NCBI GenBank assembly: GCA_964606895.1
Contig: CAZSHX010000040.1
Coordinates: forward strand, 1-42,034
Source: CAZSHX01 sp964606895
Lineage (GTDB): Bacteria; Bacteroidota; Ignavibacteria; Kapaibacteriales; UBA2268
DNA: 42,034 bases
Direction: 5' to 3'
Below, piece by piece: positions 15,199-23,081 of this stretch (positions are counted from its first letter, which is position 1; every line of letters begins with the position of its first letter). The notes under the pieces were generated by a model. That model ran no database searches. It had not been told where the DNA came from and saw only the letters and a program-made list of their open reading frames with translations. A program made the translations under genes and the position numbers.

Positions 15199-17217
15199 TT
15201 ATTTTCCATTCGAACTGTTTTCGTTTACCAAAGGCAAAGTTACGGTGAAGGTAGTTCCTGTTTCTCCTTGTGCGAGGTCGTCGTTTGATTCAAAAACAAT
15301 ATTACCTTTGTGCATCTTAATAATACCGTAAATCACGGCAAGACCCAATCCGGTGCCCTGCCCTATTTGTTTGGTAGTAAAAAAAGGTTCAAAAATTTTC
15401 TTTTTATTCTTCTCAGAAATACCGACACCGCTGTCAGCTACTAAAATCTGAACATTATGACTATCGAGTTTTGTGCTGATAACCAGATTTCCGCCTTTTG
15501 GCATAGCTGTAATGGCATTCGTAATCAAATTGTTAATTACCTGGATTATCTGGTCTCTGTCAATATCAGCTTCAATTTTATTATTCTGATGATCAATATC
15601 TAATTTAATATTTTCAGGAATCTGGATGAGTTTAAGGCATTGATTGATAAGTTCGGTAATATTTGTTTTCGAAATTATTACTTTATTCTTACGGGCAAAA
15701 TTCAGAAGTCCCGAAACAATTTTCTTGCAACGGTCAGCTTCCTGAACAATAACTTTCAAATCCTCAACATTTTTGTTTTCACTTTCCAATTCCTCAAGTA
15801 TAATATGTGTGTACATAAGCACAACACCGAGCGGATTGTTAAGTTCGTGAGCAATCCCTGCGGCAAGCTGTCCCATACTAGCAAGTTTTTCTGACTGCAT
15901 CAGTGCTTCCTTTGTCCTGGCAAGCTTATCATTCGAGTCATCAAGTTCATTTATTTTCAAACTCAGCTGACTGATTGAATACGGCAGGCACATTTTATCC
16001 TCGGCAAAACCCTGAAGAATTGCGATTGAATGCTCTCTGCAAGTATCATAACCGCATGCGCCGCAATTAAGTTCATCCTTGGGTTCACATTTCCCCATCT
16101 CCAGGAGGATTTTCCTGATTTCGTCTTCTTTTGGGATAGGCAATCTTTGGTCAGCAATAGCAAAGGTTCTTGAATAATCAAGATTCTCATAGTCATTTAT
16201 ATCCTGTTCCCATTTTTTGACATCTCTTTGCATAACAAACTGCCTCACGTATCTGCTCACTCTTGCTCTTCTCTGGAAAAGCGGTGAAAATGTGGTCATG
16301 CCTGCTCCCATGATGCAACCGTTACAGCACATCACATCAACAAGTTTTGCATGGAGATCGTCCGATTCAAATTCTTTGATAGCTTCAATAAAATTGATTT
16401 TCCCCTCAGCCGAAACCACATCGCCTTCCACCAGGTCTTCATCAATACCTGCGGCTTGAAGCATTCCTTTACTTACGGGGAATAATGCTCCCGTGTATCC
16501 GTGCGGCGTGTCGAAATCGGATGCTATAACAGAATCGGGAGTGATAAATTTATCTTCGAACATTTCGCGAAGTTCTGCAAAGGTTATTACTTCGTCAATG
16601 TCATCCCATATTTCTTCAGTTGCCGCTTCGCCTTTTTTTGCAGGGCACGGACCGATGAAAACAACTTTCAAATCTTTTCCATGAATGTTTTTCAAAACTC
16701 TTGAAGTCGCAACCATAGGTGAAACAATTGGGGCAAGGTAAGTAATAAGATTTGGATGGTATCTTTTGACGTAACCGAAAACTGCAGGACAAGTAGTTGT
16801 TATATAGTGCTTACCGTTGGGGTTATCGAGAAGCTCTTTGGTCTTTTTTGCAACAATGTCGGCACCAAATGCCACTTCGTTGACAAGGCTGAAGCCGAGT
16901 GCACGAATCATTCCTACAAGACGCATGAAATATATATCAGGGAATTCAGCCGCGAAACTGGGAGCTAAAATTGCCGCAACATTCGAATCTGTTGATAAAA
17001 GCGAGAAAACTTCATTTGTAGAGCTGATAACTTGTTTTGCGTTTTGTCTGCAAACCTTAACGCAGTTGCCGCAGGCTATGCATCTGTCTGCCATGATTTC
17101 TGCCTGACCGCCAAGAATACGTATAGCTTTTGCAGGGCACTCTCTAACACATGTATAACAGCTCCTGCATCTTTCCCTCACGGTCGTTACGACCGATTCA
17201 TTACCTTTTGACCGCAC
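15199..17217 (-). CDS. Histidine kinase with an [FeFe]-hydrogenase-like sensor domain
   Basis: 672 residues. Residues 14-58 hold two [4Fe-4S] motifs (CRSCYTCVREC, CIACGNCVKVC). Residues 75-330 are an H-cluster-like domain with L1 TTTCPAVF (Cys143), L2 GPCPAKKGE (Cys191) and L3 DVMCCNGC (Cys297/298, Cys301). A further four-Cys cluster motif is CGACGYDTCREHS (Cys385, 388, 393, with Cys377). Then come a coiled linker, the HisKA H-box GIAHELNNPL with His457, and a HATPase with DSGVGIS, FFTTK and GTGLGLAVIYG. There is no membrane segment, so it is cytoplasmic. It should sense H2 or redox state and phosphorylate a response regulator, none of which is present here. It heads operon 1. The GTG start at 17217 has no clear Shine-Dalgarno. 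This is close to sensory (HydS/group C-D) hydrogenases. Confidence 0.85.
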   Translation of the reverse strand: MRSKGNESVVTTVRERCRSCYTCVRECPAKAIRILGGQAEIMADRCIACGNCVKVCRQNAKQVISSTNEVFSLLSTDSNVAAILAPSFAAEFPDIYFMRLVGMIRALGFSLVNEVAFGADIVAKKTKELLDNPNGKHYITTTCPAVFGYVKRYHPNLITYLAPIVSPMVATSRVLKNIHGKDLKVVFIGPCPAKKGEAATEEIWDDIDEVITFAELREMFEDKFITPDSVIASDFDTPHGYTGALFPVSKGMLQAAGIDEDLVEGDVVSAEGKINFIEAIKEFESDDLHAKLVDVMCCNGCIMGAGMTTFSPLFQRRARVSRYVRQFVMQRDVKKWEQDINDYENLDYSRTFAIADQRLPIPKEDEIRKILLEMGKCEPKDELNCGACGYDTCREHSIAILQGFAEDKMCLPYSISQLSLKINELDDSNDKLARTKEALMQSEKLASMGQLAAGIAHELNNPLGVVLMYTHIILEELESENKNVEDLKVIVQEADRCKKIVSGLLNFARKNKVIISKTNITELINQCLKLIQIPENIKLDIDHQNNKIEADIDRDQIIQVINNLITNAITAMPKGGNLVISTKLDSHNVQILVADSGVGISEKNKKKIFEPFFTTKQIGQGTGLGLAVIYGIIKMHKGNIVFESNDDLAQGETGTTFTVTLPLVNENSSNGK

Positions 17218-17322
17218 TAAACAACCACTAAAATCATTATAACAAATTATTTTTCAGTATCTAATTCACATTTTAGCTGACTGTAAAAGAAAAATTTGGC
17301 AACCATGTGAAAAATACTATTA

Positions 17323-17338
17323 TGTGATTTGTGTCACA
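17323..17338 (-). promoter_or_regulatory. TGTGA-N6-TCACA operator upstream of operon 1
   Basis: TGTGATTTGTGTCACA has perfect half-sites. TGTGA-N6-TCACA is the consensus spacing of CRP/FNR-family sites and also the core of Rex sites. It sits ten bases downstream of the -7 box of operon 1, so a bound protein would probably block transcription. The regulator cannot be told from the sequence. Confidence 0.55.
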
Positions 17339-17348
17339 CAATTAATAA

Positions 17349-17382
17349 CAAAATTACGAAATTTTCTTCACAAAATAACAAA
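17349..17382 (-). promoter_or_regulatory. Bacteroidota-type promoter of operon 1 (kinase-hydC1-fusion-hydA1)
   Basis: The minus strand reads TTTG (17379-17382), a 22-base spacer, then TAATTTTG (17349-17356), matching TAnnTTTG. The segment TTTCGTAATTTTG is identical to that of the operon 2 promoter. The spacer is a little longer than the usual 19. The leader to the GTG is about 125 bases. Confidence 0.5.
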
Positions 17383-17474
17383 ATATTCTTTTTCAGTTAT
17401 ATAGATAATGTTAGTTTAGATTAATAAAATATATTTATTTATTAAATAATATTATTAATTGCTTGTAGAATAAC

Positions 17475-17570
17475 GTAATTCGTTGCCTGTAGGGAGTTCT
17501 TAAAATTCTTGCCCAAAACCTTCTCGTAATCATATATTCCTAATTAAGAATACTACAAACAACGAATTAC
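17475..17570. repeat. Long three-tier stem-loop immediately after hydA2
   Basis: GTAATTCGTTG (17475-17485) pairs with CAACGAATTAC (17560-17570), TGTAG (17488-17492) with CTACA (17553-17557), and TTCTTAA (17497-17503) with TTAAGAA (17544-17550). It begins four bases after the hydA2 stop. There is no T-run, so it may be a 3' end stabiliser or a palindromic repeat rather than a plain terminator. The rest of the 17218-17573 gap holds the promoter and operator of operon 1. Confidence 0.55.
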
Positions 17571-17573
17571 TGT

Positions 17574-19295
17574 CTATAAAAGTACCTCTCTTGGGGTATA
17601 GTGCGTATGCAAATAATGATGACTTTTTTCGCTTAGTGGGGAACCAAGGAAATCATCATATAATTTTTGCAACGATTTGTTCTTATGGGCAACTCTGAGT
17701 GCCTCATTTTTGTCAATATTATACAAAGTCTTCATCCTTGCCTTAATTGCATCCATGTCAACATTATGCGGCTGACCGCCGCCACCGATACAACCCGAAG
17801 GACAAGTCATAACTTCAATAAAATGAATATCATTTCTTCCGTTTTTTATTTGTTCCAATAGCTTTTTGGCATTGCTCAAACCGTTTACAACCGCAAAACC
17901 CAATGTTAGTTTGCCGATTTTTAGTTTGATTTCCTTAATTCCATCAAGCCCGCGGATTTCGTTAATAACGCTTTGGTCAATTTCTTTGCCCGTCAGTAAA
18001 AAGTGGGATGTTCTCAGTGCGGCTTCCATAACTCCGCCTGAAACTCCAAACAGCTTTCCTGCAGTACTTCTTTCTCCAAAAGGAGTGTCAGCAAATTCAG
18101 GAGTCAGAGTGTTAAGGTCAATTCCTCTCAGTTCAATCAATTTTGCAAATTCTCTTGTTGTCAGCACAGCATCAACATCAGCAATACCATTTCTGGACAT
18201 TTCGGGTCGTCCTGCTTCAAATTTTTTGGCAGTACATGGCATAATCGAAACACTATAGATGTTTTCAGGTTCGATTCCATGCTGTTCTGCCCAGTAGCTT
18301 TTAATAACAGCACCCAGCATTTGTTGAGGACTCTTGCATGAAGATAAATTTCCGAGAAATTCGGGGTAGAACTGCTCAGCATATTTTATCCAACCCGGAG
18401 AACAACTCGTAATCATTGGCAGTGTCTCACCGTTTTGAATTCTTCTGACTAATTCTGAAGCTTCTTCCATAATCGTTAAATCGGCTGAAAATGAAGTTTC
18501 AAAAACTCTGTCAAATCCAAGAGTTAAAAGAGCAGATGTCATAATTCCTGAAATATCGGCTCCGGGTTTCATCCCGAATTCTTCACCGATTGTTACCGAT
18601 ACTGCCGGTGCAACCTGAACCACAACTGTCTTCTTTGGGTCGTCTATCGCGGCAAGTACTTCTTCTATATATCTTTGCTCCCTCAATGCTCCCGTAGGAC
18701 AATGAGTAATGCACTGCCCGCAGTTTACACAGCTTGAGATATTCATACCTTCGTTGAATGCTGTTCCGATAACTGTTTTACTGCCTCTGTGAATGAAATC
18801 AATCGCTGAAACTCCCTGATTTTCTTCGCATATTCTGATACATCTTCCGCAGAGGATACATTTTGCAGGGTCGCGAACTATTGAAGGACTTGAATTATCA
18901 ATAAAATGCTCATTTTTGTCGCCTGCAAACTGTCGTTCAGAAATGCCGAGCTGTTTGGAAAGTTTTTGGAGTTCACAATTGGAATTTCTTGAGCAGTAAA
19001 GACAATCATCAGGATGGTTTGCCTGAAGGAGTTCGACAATTATCTTTCTTGCCTGAACAACTTTAGGCGAGTGGGTTTTGATTATCATTCCTTCTGCAAC
19101 AGGATAGGCACAGCTTGGAACCAATCCGGGAATTCCTTCGATTTCCACAACGCACATTCTGCATGCACCCGACGGAGGAAGGCCTTCGATGTGGCATAAA
19201 GTAGGAACGTTAATTCCGATTCTTTTTAAAACCGACAAAATATATTCGCCTGTTCTTGCTTCGACTTTTCTATTATTTACTTCTATATTAACCAT
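17574..19295 (-). CDS. hydA: [FeFe]-hydrogenase catalytic subunit HydA2 (NAD-linked, HydABC type)
   Basis: 573 residues with the same architecture as HydA1: [2Fe-2S] ligands Cys34, 45, 48, 62; His94 with Cys98, 101, 107; CILCGRCIRIC and CVNCGQCITHCP clusters; then the H-cluster domain with L1 TSCSPGW (296-302), L2 MPCTAKKFE (Cys354) and L3 EVMTCPSGCIGGGGQP. The tail ends SHHYLHTHYTPRE. It is clearly a paralogue of HydA1 but diverged along its length (for example GLPPSGACRM against KEAKGACRV), so this is not a recent duplication. The ATG follows GAGGTTAAC closely and lies 18 bases after hydB2. It is the last gene of operon 2 and should be the H2-forming or H2-oxidising subunit of a trimeric complex with HydB2 and HydC2 in the cytoplasm. 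Confidence 0.92.
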   Translation of the reverse strand: MVNIEVNNRKVEARTGEYILSVLKRIGINVPTLCHIEGLPPSGACRMCVVEIEGIPGLVPSCAYPVAEGMIIKTHSPKVVQARKIIVELLQANHPDDCLYCSRNSNCELQKLSKQLGISERQFAGDKNEHFIDNSSPSIVRDPAKCILCGRCIRICEENQGVSAIDFIHRGSKTVIGTAFNEGMNISSCVNCGQCITHCPTGALREQRYIEEVLAAIDDPKKTVVVQVAPAVSVTIGEEFGMKPGADISGIMTSALLTLGFDRVFETSFSADLTIMEEASELVRRIQNGETLPMITSCSPGWIKYAEQFYPEFLGNLSSCKSPQQMLGAVIKSYWAEQHGIEPENIYSVSIMPCTAKKFEAGRPEMSRNGIADVDAVLTTREFAKLIELRGIDLNTLTPEFADTPFGERSTAGKLFGVSGGVMEAALRTSHFLLTGKEIDQSVINEIRGLDGIKEIKLKIGKLTLGFAVVNGLSNAKKLLEQIKNGRNDIHFIEVMTCPSGCIGGGGQPHNVDMDAIKARMKTLYNIDKNEALRVAHKNKSLQKLYDDFLGSPLSEKSHHYLHTHYTPREVLL

Positions 19296-19313
19296 GTTAA
19301 CCTCAAATTATAA

Positions 19314-21308
19314 TTATGCAACTTCAATAGCTTCAAACCTACATACATCCATACATGAACCGCAGGAGATACATTTATCGGGTACAATATGATGCACATT
19401 TTTCAGTACACCAAGAATTGCATCAGTCGGACATTTTTTAGCACAAACTGTGCAACCTGTACATTTTTCCTCTTTGATTTTATAAACCAGTAATTCTTTG
19501 CAGACTTTTGCCGTACACTTTTTCTCGTAAACGTGAGTTTCATATTCTTCACGAAACCATGTCAGAGTGCTAAGCACCGGATTTGGAGCAGATTTGCCCA
19601 AGCCGCAGAGTGAAGCATTTTGAATTACTTCGGCAAGGCTTTGAAGATGCAGAATACTCTGAAATCGTTCCAGTTTCAATGATGGAGTACCGTTTCTTTC
19701 TGCTCTTGTTATTCGATTCAGGATTTCGAGCATTCTTCTTGTGCCTTCACGGCATGGAATACATTTACCGCAACTTTCTTTTTGAATGAAATCCATAAAG
19801 AATTTTGCAATGTCAATCATGCAGGTGTCTTCGTTCATAACAACCAGCCCGCCTGAACCCATCATTGCACCGACAGTCTTCAAGGATTCATAATCAATAA
19901 CTATATTCAGTTTTTGTTCAGGAATACATCCGCCCGAAGGTCCGCCAATCTGGACAGCCTTGAATTTCTTGCCGTCGGGAATACCGCCGCCGATTTTATA
20001 TACAATATCTTTCAGGGAGGTTCCCATTGCAACTTCAACTAAACCGGTAAATTTGATATGACCGGAAAGAGCAAAAACTTTTGTTCCTTTACTGCTTTCA
20101 GTTCCCACACCTCTGAACCATCCGTCACCGTTTTTTACAATTCCCGGTACGTTAGAAAGAGTTTCAACATTATTAATGATTGTCGGTTTGCCGAACAAAC
20201 CGCTTACGGCGGGATAAGGTGGACGAGGTTTGGGCATTCCTCTTTTGCCTTCAATACTATTAATCAAAGCAGTCTCTTCTCCGCAAACAAAAGCACCGGC
20301 TCCTTTTTTAATAACAATTTCAAGGTTGAAACCGCTGTCGAGAATATTATTCCCGACTAAACCGAGAGCTTTTGCCTGATTTATAGATTCTTTTAAATGA
20401 CTGATTGCAAGCGGGTATTCAGCCCTGATGTAGATATATGCTTTCGTCGCACCAATAGCATAAGATGCTATGGTAATTCCTTCCAGAAGTCTGAAAGGGT
20501 CCCCTTCAATAACCGCTCTGTCCATAAATGCACCCGGGTCGCCTTCGTCAGCATTGCAAATCAGATATTTTTCTTTTCTGTCCTGAGACTGAGCCATTTT
20601 CCATTTTTTACCTGTCGGAAAACCTCCGCCCCCGCGACCTCTTAATCCGCTTTTTTCTATTAAATTACAAATTTCTTCGCCTGTGTGCGATTTCAAGGTT
20701 TTCGACAGTGCATCGAAACCGCCGCGGGCTATATATTCAGTTATATTTACAGGGTTGATAATGCCGCAGTTGGCAAGAACCCATCTTGTTTGATGTTTAA
20801 AGAATGGTATCTCGTCGGTGAACGGAACATCTTTGTATGGTTCAAGACTATAATTCCTGTGCTGTCCCAAAACACTTTCAACCGTAATTTCATCATCAAA
20901 AAATGCTGATAATAAGTTGTTGACTTTGCTTTCGGTTATTCGTTTGAAAGAAAGTCTGGTTTTCCCGGGCAACTGAATGTCAACAATAGGTTCAAATGAA
21001 CAAAGCCCGATACAGCCTACCTTAATCAGTTCAGCATCAATTTTGTTTTCTCTGAGATAATTTTTAATTGCTTTGATAGTTTTTCCGGCTCCGGCTCCAA
21101 GTCCGCAAGTACCGGCACCAATAAATATTGTCGGTTTGGAAACCTTGTCGTAGCGGTAAACCGAAAATTTATCCTGAACTTCATCTTTGCAATTCTTGTT
21201 TTCATGGCACTGAGGACCTTTATTCAGACAATCAATGAAGTCGTGGCATGGTTTTTCGGAACTGTGCCAGCATTCCTTACAGCAAGTTAATTCATTTACC
21301 TGTAACAT
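19314..21308 (-). CDS. hydB: HydB2, NuoF-type flavoprotein subunit with ferredoxin tail
   Basis: 664 residues. Residues 1-40 are a Cys-rich extension with Cys9, 10, 13, 21, 27, 34 and 40. Residues 58-110 are a thioredoxin-like domain in which only three of the four usual [2Fe-2S] Cys remain (GAGTCG with Cys68, then Cys99 and Cys103). NuoF follows with GLRGRGGGGFPTGKKW (221-236), CNADEGDPGAFMDR and an ESCGKCIPCREG cluster. The tail carries two [4Fe-4S] sites (Cys616, 619, 622, 626 and Cys646, 649, 652, 656). It should oxidise or reduce NAD(H) through FMN and pass electrons to HydA2, and in bifurcating relatives to ferredoxin. The ATG at 21308 overlaps hydC2 by 17 bases, behind AGAGG. The architecture is the conventional HydB form, unlike the fusion in operon 1. 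Confidence 0.9.
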   Translation of the reverse strand: MLQVNELTCCKECWHSSEKPCHDFIDCLNKGPQCHENKNCKDEVQDKFSVYRYDKVSKPTIFIGAGTCGLGAGAGKTIKAIKNYLRENKIDAELIKVGCIGLCSFEPIVDIQLPGKTRLSFKRITESKVNNLLSAFFDDEITVESVLGQHRNYSLEPYKDVPFTDEIPFFKHQTRWVLANCGIINPVNITEYIARGGFDALSKTLKSHTGEEICNLIEKSGLRGRGGGGFPTGKKWKMAQSQDRKEKYLICNADEGDPGAFMDRAVIEGDPFRLLEGITIASYAIGATKAYIYIRAEYPLAISHLKESINQAKALGLVGNNILDSGFNLEIVIKKGAGAFVCGEETALINSIEGKRGMPKPRPPYPAVSGLFGKPTIINNVETLSNVPGIVKNGDGWFRGVGTESSKGTKVFALSGHIKFTGLVEVAMGTSLKDIVYKIGGGIPDGKKFKAVQIGGPSGGCIPEQKLNIVIDYESLKTVGAMMGSGGLVVMNEDTCMIDIAKFFMDFIQKESCGKCIPCREGTRRMLEILNRITRAERNGTPSLKLERFQSILHLQSLAEVIQNASLCGLGKSAPNPVLSTLTWFREEYETHVYEKKCTAKVCKELLVYKIKEEKCTGCTVCAKKCPTDAILGVLKNVHHIVPDKCISCGSCMDVCRFEAIEVA

Positions 21309-21789
21309 CTTCTTTTGCCTCTCTTCTAAGATTTTTGATGATTTTTCTTACTTCGTCATTCGTAACATTAGCATAGAACTCACCGTTAACGGCAAGCACA
21401 GGAGCCAAACCGCATGCTCCAAGACAGGCAACAACTTCAATGGAAAACATACCATCGGCGGAAGTCTGTCCGGGTTTAATTTTCACTTCTCTGCAAATTG
21501 AGTCTAAAAGGTTCGAAGAACCTTTAACATGGCAGGCAGTACCGCGGCAAACCTGAATATGAAATCTTCCGGGTTTGTTGAAGCGGAACTGATTGTAAAA
21601 AGTAGCAACTCCGTAAATCTTACTTGATGGGAGTTTTAGGTGGTCGCCAACAACCTGCACGGCTTCACGCGAGATGTAGCCTTGCAGGTCCTGAATTTCC
21701 TGCAGAATTGGGATTAAATAATCTCTTTTAGCATCGGGGTAGTGTACCAAAACACTTTCTAACGATTCAACAGATTCCATTTCAATCAT
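21292..21789 (-). CDS. hydC: NuoE/HydC-type [2Fe-2S] subunit (HydC2)
   Basis: 165 residues, the usual length of NuoE-like subunits. The [2Fe-2S] ligands are in CRGTACHVKG and CLGACGLAPV, and the N-terminal helices (YLIPILQEIQDLQGYI) match the family. The start codon is preceded by AGGAT, and the two nearby Met (residues 1 and 4) are both possible. It is the first gene of operon 2. A promoter of the Bacteroidota type stands about 100 bases upstream. Differences from HydC1 are spread over the whole protein, so the two operons are old paralogues rather than a fresh copy. Confidence 0.9.
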   Translation of the reverse strand: MIEMESVESLESVLVHYPDAKRDYLIPILQEIQDLQGYISREAVQVVGDHLKLPSSKIYGVATFYNQFRFNKPGRFHIQVCRGTACHVKGSSNLLDSICREVKIKPGQTSADGMFSIEVVACLGACGLAPVLAVNGEFYANVTNDEVRKIIKNLRREAKEDVTGK

Positions 21790-21875
21790 TTTTCTATCCT
21801 ATCGAAAAAATCAAAAATATCAATACTAATCCAAAGTTCAATTTTGAAATCGCCATTATGTTCATTTATTTTACA

Positions 21876-21889
21876 TTGTGATTTCACAA
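21876..21889 (-). promoter_or_regulatory. TTGTGA-N2-TCACAA dyad at the operon 2 start site
   Basis: On the minus strand TTGTGA and TCACAA flank two bases. The dyad begins three bases after the -7 box, so it covers the expected transcription start. Its arms match those of the operator at 17323-17338, but the spacer is shorter than in a standard CRP/FNR or Rex site. Confidence 0.45.
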
Positions 21890-21892
21890 ACG

Positions 21893-21923
21893 CAAAATTA
21901 CGAAATTTGTAATTAACCACAAA
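21893..21923 (-). promoter_or_regulatory. Promoter of operon 2 (hydC2-hydB2-hydA2), TTTG-N19-TAATTTTG
   Basis: TTTG (21920-21923) and TAATTTTG (21893-21900) are separated by exactly 19 bases on the minus strand. This equals the Bacteroidota sigma-ABfr consensus TTTG-N19-TAnnTTTG. The start site would fall about 21886, giving a leader of roughly 95 bases. Confidence 0.7.
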
Positions 21924-22123
21924 GAAATATTTTTATCATTGCGATAATATTTTCATGGTTTTCTGAAATCAATCTTTGTTAGTGCTAATTTTGATTAGGG
22001 GATAAGAAAACTTACAGGAATTTTTGAGGTCTAACAATATTTCATACTTCATCAATATATTTGGTGAAAAGTTTATATATTTGCATTGATAAAAGAAACA
22101 TTAAAACTAAAAGAATTGAATTT

Positions 22124-23017
22124 ATGAATTACAAAATTTTAGTATCAGCAATCTTATCGGCAATCATTCTTTGCTCCGCTTCTCTTTATTCGGCAGAACC
22201 TCTGGTCAAATTCTATTTTATTGACGGTACCACAAAGCAATATAATCTCAGCGAAATTGACAGTTTAGGAGTTATTGACAAAAAGAATAATTACGTGATG
22301 AGAATTCATTACTCAGATTCTCTCATCGCATATTATCCCACTGAAATCATCGGAAGCATCAAATTTGAAAATGATTCTTTAAATGTTTACATCTTTTCGT
22401 ATCCCAAACCTTACAAAATAAGCAGTATTGACAGCCTTATCTTTTACATTGACCAATGGCAACCCCTCACAATCGGGTCTCAGGTATGGATGTTAAAAAA
22501 TCTGGATGTTAACAATTTTAGAAACGGAGTTGCGATTCCATTCGTACCTAATAACAGTACTTGGATGTATTTAAAAACAAGTGCCCAGTGTTTTTATAAT
22601 AATGATTCTACAAAAGGCAAATTATATAATTGGTATGCAGTAAATGATTCTAATATTTTGTCTCCGAAGGGCTGGCATGTTCCATCAGATTCGGAATGGA
22701 CTGAATTACAAAATTATTTGGGAACTTGGGAATTTGCTTGTGGATTATTGAAAGAAGCTGATACGACGCATTGGAAAAGTCCAAACACCGGAGCAACAAA
22801 TGAGAGCGGATTTACAGCACTTCCCTGCGGTTGCCGAGCCTATAAAGGTATTTTTGATGGTTATGGTTCTCAATGTTGGTTGTGGACATCTTCTGAAGAT
22901 ACTACAAAAAATTCTGTAACTGGCAGGTATCTTGGTTTTAATACTGTCCGGGTGATTGGAAGTTTTGTTGATAAAGCAGTTGGGTATTCAGTTCGTTGTG
23001 TGAAAGACAAGCCATAA
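22124..23017 (+). CDS. Secreted FISUMP-domain protein
   Basis: 297 residues from the ATG at 22124, which starts a clear signal peptide (KILVSAILSAIILCSAS, cleavage after SLYSA). The frame is open 21 codons further up, but those residues are not part of a signal. Residues 30-120 are a repetitive beta-rich region (KFENDSLNVYIFS, SSIDSLIFYID). The FISUMP domain covers about 125-295: IGSQVWMLKNLDVNNF, GKLYNWYAVND, PKGWHVPSDSEW, NESGFTALPCGCRA, WLWTSSE and GYSVRCVKD. FISUMP domains are common in surface proteins of Fibrobacteres and Bacteroidota; their exact function is not established. A possible -7 element TATATTTG is at 22076-22083, with no good partner upstream. Confidence 0.8.
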   Translation: MNYKILVSAILSAIILCSASLYSAEPLVKFYFIDGTTKQYNLSEIDSLGVIDKKNNYVMRIHYSDSLIAYYPTEIIGSIKFENDSLNVYIFSYPKPYKISSIDSLIFYIDQWQPLTIGSQVWMLKNLDVNNFRNGVAIPFVPNNSTWMYLKTSAQCFYNNDSTKGKLYNWYAVNDSNILSPKGWHVPSDSEWTELQNYLGTWEFACGLLKEADTTHWKSPNTGATNESGFTALPCGCRAYKGIFDGYGSQCWLWTSSEDTTKNSVTGRYLGFNTVRVIGSFVDKAVGYSVRCVKDKP

Positions 23018-23081
23018 ATTGTGAATGGAGAATATTGAAAATGGAAATCAAATATTAGAAAATTCGACTTTTGACTGAATC

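Noticed and set aside
17323..17338. Naming the site specifically as a CRP, FNR or Rex box
   Set aside because: The arms fit all three families, and no candidate regulator gene is in the window, so only a generic operator is claimed.
9713..21501. Many plus-strand frames opposite the hydrogenase genes
   Set aside because: They are antisense shadows of long conserved genes. Their protein sequences show no recognisable domains.
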